From Danio rerio (taxonomy: Eukaryota; Chordata; Actinopteri; Cypriniformes; Danionidae), in assembly GCF_049306965.1 (NCBI RefSeq), contig NC_133183.1, forward strand, positions 18,548,001-18,612,000: a stretch of DNA of 64,000 nucleotides, written 5' to 3'. The notes under the pieces were generated by a model. It did not search any database and was not told the DNA's origin. It was given only the letters and a program-made list of their open reading frames with translations. Of the stretch, positions 48,376-61,000 are shown piece by piece (the first letter of the stretch is position 1; every line of letters begins with the position of its first letter). The translations under genes and the position numbers were made by a program.

Positions 48376-51300
48376 ATGTTAAGTTTTCTTTACGCAAGGC
48401 AAACTGGGCTTGACGACCCAGTTCGACTGAGACGTGCAGAATCCACACGCAGGTAATGCTATAATTTTCAATGATTTCTTCAGTTTATTTATTTATTTTT
48501 AATGTTTATGATTGTAGATAAAGCAATGAGTACACTAGGACAACTATAATAATGCAAACTAAAGAGAAATAAAGTCAAATAACGCTTTTAAAAAAATATA
48601 TATATATATCTTACACAATACAAGAACTTTTTAAATATTACTATCGTAATAATGCACATTTAGCTTATTCTTAAAACTTCATATTGTTTTACGTCATTTT
48701 GTAATACTACAATATATAAATCTTACTTTAATATTTTGCCATTATTTGAACTATTTGGCCAACATGTGTTTTGTTGGTAATTCTTTAATTTAAATTTCAT
48801 GTCACATCCAGTTTTTCAAAAATTGACAGAAAAATGGACAAAACTTACTATCCTTTAACATACTGGAGCTTATTGGGGTAAATTTGGTTTTATATTTGCA
48901 CATTCTGTCTTTATTCTGTTTATTATGCCACTTTAAATATTCAGTCTGAAATGTAAATAATAACAGATAATTACTATTGCATGTAAATATGATTTTAGAA
49001 ACAGGGTGCGAATTACAGGAGTGTTTGGGTGAGATTGACCCCCTCTAATTAATTAATGCTTGATCCCCCCCTGAAGGACGTCCAAACAAGAGGTATGGGG
49101 GATCAGCCCTTTACTGAGAAATAGTTTGCTCTGATCTGTATTCATTCATTCATTCATTCATTCATTCATTCATTCATCCATCCATCCATCCATCCATCCA
49201 TCCATCCATTCATTCAATTTTTGGCTTAGTCCCTTTATTAATCTGGGGTCGCCACAGTGGAATGAAACTGCAACTTATCCAGCGTTTCACGCAGCGGATG
49301 CCCTTCCAGCTGCAACCCATCACTGGGAAACACCCGTACACTTCCATTGACACACATACACGACGAACAATTTAGCTTACCCAATTTACCTCTCGCATGT
49401 ATTTGGTCTTGTGGGGGAAACCAGACCACCTGGAGGAAACCCATGGCAACACGGAAGAACATACAAATTCCACACAGAAATGCCAACTGACCCAGCGAAG
49501 GCTCGAACCAGCGACCTTCTTACTGTGAGGCGAGAGCACTACCCACTGCGCCACTGTGCTGCCTCCGATCTGTATTTTAATAAAAATATTAATAATTAAA
49601 GCAATCAATAATATAAATAAACTTTGATCACACCCCTTTAACGGTTCGTACCATGTAGAAAATAATCATTCAACCACCGATAGACATCGTAGGTGTTCTC
49701 ATTAAATAGATGTTTGTTTCTACATACAGCCTAAAAAAAAATCAAATTAAATGTATAGTTTGTGTGATTTGACCTACAGTAACTTCTAAAGTAGTTAATC
49801 AGAGGATACTGTAAGACAGAATACACCAAATATCCCTCACAACACAGAAAACCTAAATATGCTTAAAAATGTGTCAGATGTAATTTATCTAAATAGATGA
49901 ATTGAATTCACTGAAGCATGAATTACACATTAACTTAACCTAAAAAGATGACCACCCTGATCGTCAATGTATAATTCGCACCATGCTTTAAAACAACATC
50001 AGCACTATTTAATTGACTGCGAGCAATGTTGTACTGTTGTAAATAGTCATTGTTTCTAATATGTTTTCGCTATTTACATTTACCAAAAATACTTTTCTGA
50101 AAATGTATTATTAAGGAGAAATAAACTTTACCCAAATTTGTGTCTTTAGGGTGCTGAGTCTTGAGTTGAACCACAACAGGGATGTGGATCGTATTCATGG
50201 CAATGGAATCAACACCCTTGACATTGAGGTTATTGATGGAAGATAGTAAGTATATTCCTCCGTCAAGAATAGCAGAACACTGCAATCATATTTTCATTAT
50301 TATACATATTTTCAATACTAAATTATGCTTTATATTTATCAGTGTTTCCCAACCCTGTTCCTAAAGGCACAACAAACAATAAGCATTTTCAACCTCTTCC
50401 TCATCAAACACACCAGAATCAACTCATCAGAACATTAGAAGAGACTCCAAAACCTGTCAGATAAGGGAGACATTCAAAATATGTACTGTTGGTGTGCCTC
50501 CAGGAACAGGGTTGTGAAACACTGCTATATAGCACATTTATGATGCAATATATCTATACATGTGGTTAACGTCCAGCCTGTTTTGCATTCCAGTATGCTG
50601 TCAGGCGGATCTGATGGCGTAATTGTGATTTATGACTTAGAGAACAACAGCAAGAAGCCTCAATACACCTGCAAAGCAATCTGCACTGTGGGCAGGTTTG
50701 TAGCAAAGGGATCCAGTCGACACTAGATGGCAGTGTGACATTTTCTCATTTAAATGCTTTGTCAGGTTGTGTGACTTTAACATCTGTTTCTTTGTGAAGG
50801 TCCAGTCGACATGTGCATAAATTCAGCGTGGAAACAGTGCAGTGGTACCCACATGACACCGGTATGTTTGTATCCAGCTCTTTCGACAAAACCATGAAAG
50901 TCTGGGATGCTGAAACTCTGAAGGTGTGTGTGTCCTTCATCCAACAACACATCACAATGCATAAGGGTTGTTGACATGACGTTGCATTTTCACTGTCACA
51001 CATGACAAAAACGAACATTGTTATCATTTAAAATGTTGTAAATGGTTAAACATTTATTTGTTTTCCAGAGACCTTTTGTTATAAAAACTGCTGGTATTGA
51101 TTGTATTTTTACATTTTTGAGACAAATTTAAAAATCTTACTAAAAAACATCTATAAATCTTCCGTGGACAAGTCCACGGAAACTAATTAGTTAAAGGACA
51201 CCATTTTTTAACTCAGACAAAGCCACATAAGCTCCCCATTCAAAATCACGTGAAAGAGTCCCACAATGTGCTTCTGTTAATTTAATGCACAGTTAAGGAA

Positions 51301-51955
51301 AAATGTAGAAAAAGAAAAAAAAAAGAAAAGTGAATTAATTGATAAAATAACTGACCTTTTTATTTATTATTAATTATTACTTTTTTTTTTGGTCAAACAT
51401 TAGATTTCAAACTACAGTTGAAGTCAGAATTATTAGCCCCCCTTAGAATTTTTTTCTTTTTAAACTATTTCCCAAAATATGTTTAACAGAGCAAGGAAAT
51501 TTTCATAGTATGCCTGATAATATTTTTTTCTCCTGGAGAAAGTCTTATTTGTTTTATTTCGACTAGAATAAAAGCAGTTTAAAAATGTTTAAATAACATT
51601 TTAAGGTCAAAATGATTACCCCTTAAAATGATTTCATTATTATTTTTATTTATTGATTATTAAAACTATTAGCCTTTAAGCTAACCTGCCTAGTTAACCT
51701 AATTAACCTAGTTAAGTCTTTCAATGTCACTTTAAGCTGTATAGAAGTGTCTTAAAAAATATCTAGTCAAATATTATTTACTGTTATCATGGCAAAGATA
51801 AAATAAACCAGTTATTAAAGATAGGTTATTTAAACTATTATGTTTAGAAATGTGTTGAAAAAGTCTTCTCTCCGTTAAACAGAAATTGGGGAAAAAATAA
51901 ACAGTGCTAATAATTTCAACTGTACATATATTTATTTATTTAAATATAAATATAA

Positions 51956-52049
<94 letters not shown>

Positions 52050-55000
52050 TTTTTAAAAGTGTTTTTACTGTGTATTTTGTCAACTACTCATACAGTTAAA
52101 GTCAAAATTATTCGCCCTCCTGTTAGCGCCAATAGCCTAGCGGTTAAGTGTGCCGACATATAGCATCATGGTGCTCACGGCGACCCGTGTTTGATTCCCG
52201 GTCCGAGGTCCTTTGCCAACCCTTCCCCTCTCTCTGCTCCCATTACTTTCCTGTCTGCAAATCTCTACTGTCCTTTCCAATTAAAGGTGAAAAACCCCTT
52301 ATAAATAATAATAATAATAATAATAACTATTATTCGCCCTTCTGTGAAATTTCTATTGTTTCAAATATTTCCCTAATTATATTTAGGTTAAGTTTAGCTT
52401 ATTAATGTTTTATTATTTTAAAGAAAGTCTTGTTTGTTTATTTTGGCTAGAATAAAAGCAGTTGTAATTTGTTATCAGTTATTAAATCTATTATGTTTAG
52501 AAATGTGTTGGAAAAAAATATACAGTTAAAGTCAGAATTATTAGCCCCCCTGAATTATTAGTGCCACTTTTTTTCCCCCAATTTCTGTTTAACGGAGGGA
52601 AGATTGTTTCAGCACATTTCTAATCATAATAGTTTTTAATAACTCATCTCTAATAACTTATTTATTTTATCGTTGCCATGATGACAGGTAATAATATTTT
52701 ACTGGATATTTTTCAGGACAATTCTATACAGCTTAAAGTGACATTTAAAGGCTTAACTAGGTTAATAATGTAAACTAGGCAGGTTAGGGTAATTAGGCAA
52801 GTTATTGTATAACGATGGTTTGTTCTGTTGACTATCGAAACAAAAATTAGCTTAAATGGGCTAATAATTTTGTCCCAAAAATGTTTTTTTTTTTAAAACT
52901 AAAACTGCTTTTTTTGTAGCCGAAATAAAACAAATAAAACTTTCTCCAGAAGAAAAAATATTATCAGACATACTGTGAAAATGTCCTTGCTTTGTTAAAC
53001 AGCATTTGGGAAATATGTAAAAAAGAAAAAATAAATAAAATCAAAGGGGGCGAATATTTCTGATTTTAACTGTATATATATATATATTCATTAAACAGCA
53101 AGAAAGTCGCTGGTTTAACCCTCGGCTGGCTCAGTTGGCATTTCTGTGTGGAGTTTGCATGTTCTTCCCTGCGTTCCCGTGGGTTTTCCTCCAGGTGCTT
53201 CGGTTTCCCCCACAGTCTAAAGACATGTGGTACAGGTGAATTGGGTAAGCTAAATTGTCCGTAGTGAATGAGTGTGAATGAGTGTGTATGGATGTTTCCC
53301 AGAGATGGGTTGCAGCTGGAAGAGCATCCGTTGCATAAAACATATGCTTGATATGTTGACAATTTATTCCACTGTGGCCGAAAAGAAAATAAGCCGAAAG
53401 GAAAATGAATTAACAGAAATTAGGGAAAAATATACAGGGGGGTTAATAATTCAGGAGGGCTTATAATTCTGACTCCAACTGTAAATAATGCTCAGTTTGA
53501 GTGGGGTTAAAAGCATCACATCTCCCTAGACTTTTTCTGAGTCTACACCACATTCTTAGTCTACCATCCAAATGTCGCAGCTGAATTTTAGACTCATCTG
53601 AAAAAGCATTTCCCCCCAACCTCCTGTTGTGCAGTATTGATTGTGTTCAGCAGTTATCAGAAATACAGCCACCAACAATCATGCCACATTCAAAGCTACT
53701 ATTATCACCCTCTTCCTTATTCTGATGCCTTGTTTGATCTTCATCTGATCATCTTAACCACACCTACATGCCTAAATATGCCTAAGTTGCTGGCTAACGA
53801 TTGGCAAGTTACATATTTGCATCAACGTTCAGTACATTAAAAAGTGGCAAAGAAAGTAAAGTTAATTCCCACCCAGTCTCATTGTAGAACCACCAATCTG
53901 CTCAAACAGTGGCTCCTCTGTGTTGCCAAACGCCACTTATCTACTGACCCTGAGTCTGGTATTTGCATTGTAACTGACACACAGGAATGGTGTCTAAGCA
54001 ACATTCATTACCTTTTTATTGCCCCCTTAAAGCACATCTAACATGTATATTTGTGTATTTTCTGATTTTTCTTTATTTGACATTAGATTCAGGTGTTATT
54101 CCGTTAGAAATATAAAATAAAAGTGTACAAAAATAAATAAATGTAGTAGTATTTATTAATTTGTTTGTTTTCTCAGCCAGCTGATGAGTTCCAGTTTGAT
54201 GGCAATGTCTACTGTCATCACATGTCTCCTATAGCCCGGAAGCACAGCCTTGTGGCAGGTTTGTTCACCCAAACTTTCTACACTTTTAGAAAAAGAAAGC
54301 TTTTATTTTGAAATATCACTCATTGAAGTACTCATTGTAATCAATGTCAATGAAGTTGCCATATAGTGGAAATCTGAATTATTAGCCCCCCTGTATATTT
54401 TTCCCCACATTAACACATTTCTAAACATAATAGTTTAAATAACTTATCTCTCTAATAACTGATTTATTTTATGTTTGTCATGATGACAGTAAATAATATT
54501 TTACTAGATATTTTTCAAGACACTAGTAGTCAGCTTAAAGTGACATTTAAAGGGTTAACTAGGTTAATTAGGCAATTTAGTGTAATAAGTCATTGGTTTG
54601 TTCTGTAGAATTAAATGTAAATCAAAGGCGGCAACACCAAGGCTCCAAAAATACAAATTTATTAAATTAAAAAGGCTGACACAGAGCGTGTAACGTTTCG
54701 TCTCCAAAAGGTTTAAATGAGGAGTTTGACATTCGTCCTTTTCTGTAATCATTTTTGAATAAGTCTTTATTATGTAATAATATCCCAGAGATGAGTTGCG
54801 GCTGGAGGGGCGTCCGCTGCGGGGAAGTGTGTGGGATGAGTTGGCGGTTTATTCCGCTGTGGTAGCCCTGACTAATAAAGAGATTAAGCCGAAAAGACAA
54901 TGAATGAATGAATGATGAATGAATGAATGAAGGTTTAAGTAGGGGTTTGGTTTAAAGGTTTTTTGGCTATATTTTGTTGTATAGTCTGGTGTATCATGGT

Positions 55001-58000
55001 ATATATATATATTTTTTTTCCTTATTTATTTATTTTTTTTATTATAATTTGTGATGTAATATTATAGTTTATTTATGTATTTATATATATTTTTTGTTAT
55101 TTGATTTGTAATAATAAAGCTATAGACTATATGTGAATGTGTATACGTATTCATATGTATGTATATGCATATATGAACGATTGTGTGTGTATACATGTGC
55201 ATGTATGTATATGTTGGCATATATGCGAGAGGAGATCATGTGATCCGGAAGTGTATAAAAGGAAGCACCTGATTGTGATAAACATTGTCTGATGAAGAGC
55301 CGGCGGCTCGAAACCTTACACGCTCTGTGTCAGCCTTTTTAATTTAATAAATTTGTATTTTTGGAGCCTTGGTGTTGCTGCCTTTGATTTACATTTAATT
55401 TGCACTTTTTGCGGTTTTGGCTGAGCACCCAATTAAGAGAGATGTGCGTGCTTTTGTACAGTTTTTTCATTTTTTTTCTTTGTTCTGTAGAAAACATATT
55501 GTTTAAGTGAGCTAATCATTTTAACCTTAAAATGGTTTTAAAAAATTAAAAACTGCTTTTATTGCAGCTGAATTAATACAAATAAGACTTTCTCCAGAAG
55601 AAAAAATATTATAGAAAATACTGTGAAAAATTCCTTCCTCTGTTAAACATAATTTGGGAAATATTCGAAAAAGAAAAAATAATAATTAGGAGGGATAATA
55701 ATTAAAACATGTAGGGTTAAAAGGAGGGAAATGTATTGTAGGTGGAAGCCGGTATCGGTGCTAGAGTATTCTTTTGTTTTAAGTGAAAGAATGTAGAGGA
55801 TCTTAATCATCTTTATCGTTTAATGGGGAGACAGCAAACCATTTCCTGCTGCAGATACCAGACGTGAGGAATCCAGGCACTTATCTTCAATCAGGAAGGA
55901 CAGGTTATGAACACATCAGTGCTCCTTTTGTCGAAAGTGACTTTCTTTCTTTTCCAGCTATTAGTTTCAGTGGACTCATCATTCATTTCTATTCATAAAC
56001 AACATAAACAGACACCTTGCATAATTGTTGGCAGTGATGCTTTATTATTTATATGTTGAGTTTATATATCTGGTTAACCAGTATATACAGTTCAAGTCAG
56101 AATTGTTTTCCTCCCTGTTTATTTTTTTCCCCAATTTCTGTTTAACGGAGAGAAGGTTTTTTCAACACTTTTCTAAGCATAATAGTTTTAATAACTCATT
56201 TCTAATAACGGTTTTATTTTATCTTTGCCATGATGACAGTAAACAATATTTGACTAGATATTCTTCAAGACACTTCTATACAGCATAAAGTGATATTTAA
56301 AGGCTTAACTATGTTAATTAGGTTAACTAGGCAGGTTAGGGTAATTAGGCAAGTTATTGCATGGCGATGTTTGTTCTGTTGACTATTGAAAAAAAATAGC
56401 TTAAAGGGGCTAATAATTTTGACCTTAATGTTTTTTTTTTTTTTTTATTAAAAATTTAATTACAAATAAGACCTTTTTCAGAAGAAAAAATATTATCAGG
56501 CAAACTGTGAACATTTCCTTAATCTGTTAAACATCATTATGAAAATATTTTAAAAGAAAAAAATTTAACTGTTTATATTTATATAAATTAGCCTAATAAT
56601 ACTCATTCATTCATTTTCTTTTCGGCTTAGTCCTTTTATTAATCAGGGGTCGCCACAGAGGAATGAACTGCCAACTTAACCAGCATATGTTTTACGCAAC
56701 AGATGCCCTTCCAGCTGCAAGTCATTACTGGGGAACACCCATATCCTCTCATTTACACATATACACTATGGACAGCTTAGCTTACCCAATTCACCTGTAC
56801 CACGTCTTTGGACTATTGGGGAAACCGGAGCACCCGGAGGAAACCCACGCAAACATTTGCTAAACATGCAAACTGCACACAGAAATCCCAACTGGCCCAT
56901 CTGAGGCTCAAACCTCAGCGACCTTCTTACTGTAAGGTGATCGTGCTACCCAATACGCCACTTTGACGCCTCTAAAAATAAATTTTCTTAATATTTTTAA
57001 ATAATTATAAAATATGGTATACTAAGCTAGCAGAATTTCACTGTATTACATAGACAGACACAGCCATTTGAGTAGTTTAAACAGTAGTTTAAATTACAAA
57101 TATATTTATTTATCTATTTACTTACTACCAGGACCGTTTATATCAAAGTTGGTATTTAGCCTCACCATGTTGGTGTTTCGTAACATCTCATTTTTAAAAG
57201 GTGGGTTGTTAGCCCAATGCTCAACCCCCAACCTGAAGGACTCTTATACACTACAGACAATTTAGCTTACCCAATTCACTTGTAGAGCATGTCTTTGGAC
57301 TGTGGGGGAAACCGGAGCACCCGGAGGAAACCCATACAATCATGGAGAAAACATGCAAAATTCTCACAGAAATGCCAAGAGACCCAGCAGGGTCTTGAAC
57401 CAGCGACCTTCTTGCCTGGAGGTGACAGTGCTACCCACTGTGCCCCTGTGCCGCCCTCTTATTTATCTATTTAGCACCCAAAAACATCTTAAGAAATAAA
57501 GAATAGAAGCAACCAAATTTCTGATGTTATTAAAAAAATCAGGTTCTAATTTTGCTGACACCAAGTTCCTGCCTCCAGTTACTGGAGATCATCAAAGCAT
57601 GTATTTGATTAAGCCTTATTACTTACACTTATTTGTTTTTATTTTGACTTGGATTCAAATTTTATGACCAGTTTATGTAGGTCAGTCCAAAGCATTAGAG
57701 CGATTGTGCAATCAGAGGACTTTAAAGATCACATTTAATTAGTTTTAACCATCTGTTACATAAATCTTACAAAATACTTCACTGCAAAAAAAAAAAAAAA
57801 AAAAATGCTTTTCTTATGTAGAATATATTTCCAAATGTCTAAAAATTGAAAATCAAGAAGCATTCTGTTGATAAGAAAAACATAACTTAAAAACATTTGT
57901 TTTAAGCAATATAATGTGAAAATTAAGTGGGTTTCTCCCTAAAACAAGCAAAGTAATCTACTAATGGGTTCAGAAAAATAATTATACTGTATGTATAAAG

Positions 58001-61000
58001 GACAAACTAGATTATTTTGCTCACCCCATTGGCAGATTATTTAGCTTGGTTTAGGGAAAACTCACTTAATTTTGGCATATTATTATTATTTTTTTTGTTT
58101 GTCTAGAAAATGCTTCTTGATTTAAGAATTTTTAGATATTTATACTAGAAACTAGACAAATCTAAGTAACAAAGTATTTATTTGCAATTTGTACTATTAG
58201 GAACACACATATACAGTAGCTATGTTAATGGTTTTTGCCCTTAACTGTGGGTTCAGGGCTTTTACAATAACAGTGTGTCTGAGCTGTTGTGTTATTCTTC
58301 TCACTCAGCTCTATTGTGCTCTGTGTTGGCAGTTGGTACCAAAGACCCCAAAGTGCAGCTTTGTGATCTGAAGTCTGGGTCGCGTATCCACATCCTTCAG
58401 GGTGAGTAATGCCTGTTGTTTCTGAATGGAGACAGCCCTGGTGGGGGGGATAATGTACTCTTTTTAAAAAACAAAAGCTTGAATGTTTTAAGCATGAGTT
58501 ATTGAATCCTGGCTATTTTGCCACCTGACCTTCTCAGATGCCACAGTGTATGATGGATCATTAGTACGTATGCTTAAATGTATTACAGTTTCTGCGATTG
58601 CAATATCTGAATTGTCAGCAGTCTTTGGTTTTACATGATTGTTCAGAAATCATTCTAAAAGGCTGATTTGCTGCTCAGGAAATATTATCAGGGCTGCTGA
58701 GTATTATTAAGCAGTTTTAAATGAATACAAAGTTTACAACAACAGAACTTATTTGAAAGAGAAGCAAAAATAATTCTAAAATAATTATTTGGTAGATATC
58801 AAATCTTACCCTAGATATATGCATGGATGTTTGTTTTTAACATATATTTATTTTTAATAAATTAAAAGTTTACAACAACAGCAGTAATTTGAAACAGTAG
58901 CAAAAATAATTTGAAAATATTAATTTAAGTAGATATCAGGTATTGCTGACCCCAAACCTATGAATGGATGTATATGCAAACATTTTGAGAGCAAGCTAAA
59001 GCCCCCTGAAACACTTTATTTAGTTATTTATTTTTTTTGGTGGCTAGTATGTCTTTTTTTAAATTCTTTTTATTGAACATTTTAATTTTGAACAAAGCCT
59101 GAGACCCACCCAGCAAAATATGTACAATAAAATAAAAACAGTAATATTTTAATTATAAGTACAAAACCAGGATTGAAAAATAAATGATAAAGTCTCTCTC
59201 ATATTTGACCAAAATTGTACAGTTTTTTTTTTTTTTACTGGCACCATTTATTTTGCCTGTGGTATATTCCAGACTAATAATGTCCAGTAGATTGAGCCTC
59301 CAGGATAGATCAGTTGGAGCAGATAGATCCAACCATAGTTTCAGGATTGTTTTTTCTTTTTGCAGCAGTCAGAACAAGGTGGCTAGCATGTCTTAAGGTT
59401 ATCTATAATCTAGTGCGCATCAAAATACCAAACTTCACATTAGAAGACAAGATACACTCAAAATGTATCTCTCTGTTTACCAGTATCAGCAGATATGCAC
59501 TTAAAATGTTCTGTCCAATCGAAAAACTCCTGAATCTGATTAATCCCTCCTTCTAAATTATTAAAGACACAAAGAAATGGCTGAAATCAGTCACCTGCTT
59601 GAATATTTTTTTAAGTCTAATTTGCGGATTGCACATAATGCAGCATTTCAAGTCAGTTATAATGAGTTTTTCCTGGCAGGTCACAGGGGCGAGATCCTCT
59701 CAGTGAAATGGTCTCCACGATATGAACACATACTGGCCACTGCCAGGTAAATACATCAACACCTGCATGAATGAATGTCAGTTCTCTCACCTTTCCTTTT
59801 CATCGAAAACAGTTACATCATGTTATCTGTTGCTGCTTTTTATCCATTGAGGATTTTTCAGTTATTTGAAATTCTGATTTTATTTGTTATGTATTTAAGT
59901 CACAATGTGTAGTTTTATATGCATGATTGCGGTCAGATCCTCAACAGATTCAGAACTTTACTTTCTGTTTACATATTGAGAGTGAATGAGAGTGAGCTAA
60001 TTAGCCATCAGGGACTTTTGAAACTGTTCTTATTGAATGAACAACAATTAAGAATGTATTGTGCATCAGTCTTTCTCTGCAAGATTAGATTAGCACTTGA
60101 CAATCTCTGAATTCTGCCACAAAAAAAGATTATCAAGGGAATTTCAAGCATCTCTTTTTTTGTTATCTCACTATATGCGAATTCCTGAATAATTCACATT
60201 TATTTCTTTAGCACTTTATAAAACATAAAAACAATTGATTGTTTAATTGAGAAAGTATTAATAATAATTGAACTGAGAGGGTGTTACTTGTTTAAAGGCC
60301 AGTTATAAATCTCACCCAATCATTTATAAGAGATTTATTTATATTGATCTTGTATTATTGCTAGTAACTCTTGTGTAATGTATTTTCCCTATTAGCACTG
60401 ACAGTAGGGTTCGCATCTGGGATGTGAGAAGAGCCTCCGGGAGTCTTTTTACTTTGGACCAGCACAATGGAGATAAATCCAAGGCCTCGTCTGAAGCAGG
60501 TGAAATCACAGTTTGTATTTTTCCGTTTATATAAAGGTCATTGTGACTTCAACTTTAGATGTTGCCTTTTTTTTCAATTGCTGTTCTTAAGAATTGAATA
60601 TGTATTCTATAAAATGCATTAGCATTAGACTAAATATTACTAAAGAACTCTTGTATTGTTTTGGACATTTTTTTTTTGTCATTTTCATTTTAATTTTAGT
60701 AATTGTTTGGGTAGTGTTAATGCAAACTCATGTCAAAATGATCTATTTTTAAAAAAACATTTTGTAAATTGTTTATGGTAAATATATAAAAACATAATTT
60801 GTGTTTAGTTATGTGCATTGCTAAACATTTCATTTAGACATTTGATTTTTGCTGTATTTATATTTTTATAAATTTCAGATAATAAAATATTCATGTCTCA
60901 ACCATGTCTCTTGGTAACCGCGAATAAATAATGTGATATCAAAATTAGTAAAAACTGTCGCAATAGTGTATAAACTGGACAATAAATCAATGCATGTGTT

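Larger units (their letters stand above)
54366..55711. mobile_element. Tc1/mariner-type MITE, copy 5, split by a retroelement-like insertion
   Basis: The left part 54366-54608 and right part about 55491-55711 are consecutive pieces of the MITE body. The break point is marked by a 12-14 bp duplication TTTGTTCTGTAG(AA) at 54597-54608 and 55479-55490. It lies in ercc8 intron 5. Confidence 0.75.

Noticed and set aside
52140-52205. A functional tRNA gene
   Set aside because: The A- and B-boxes belong to a SINE head. No complete cloverleaf can be drawn, and the unit has a SINE body, an (AAT)n tail and target duplications.
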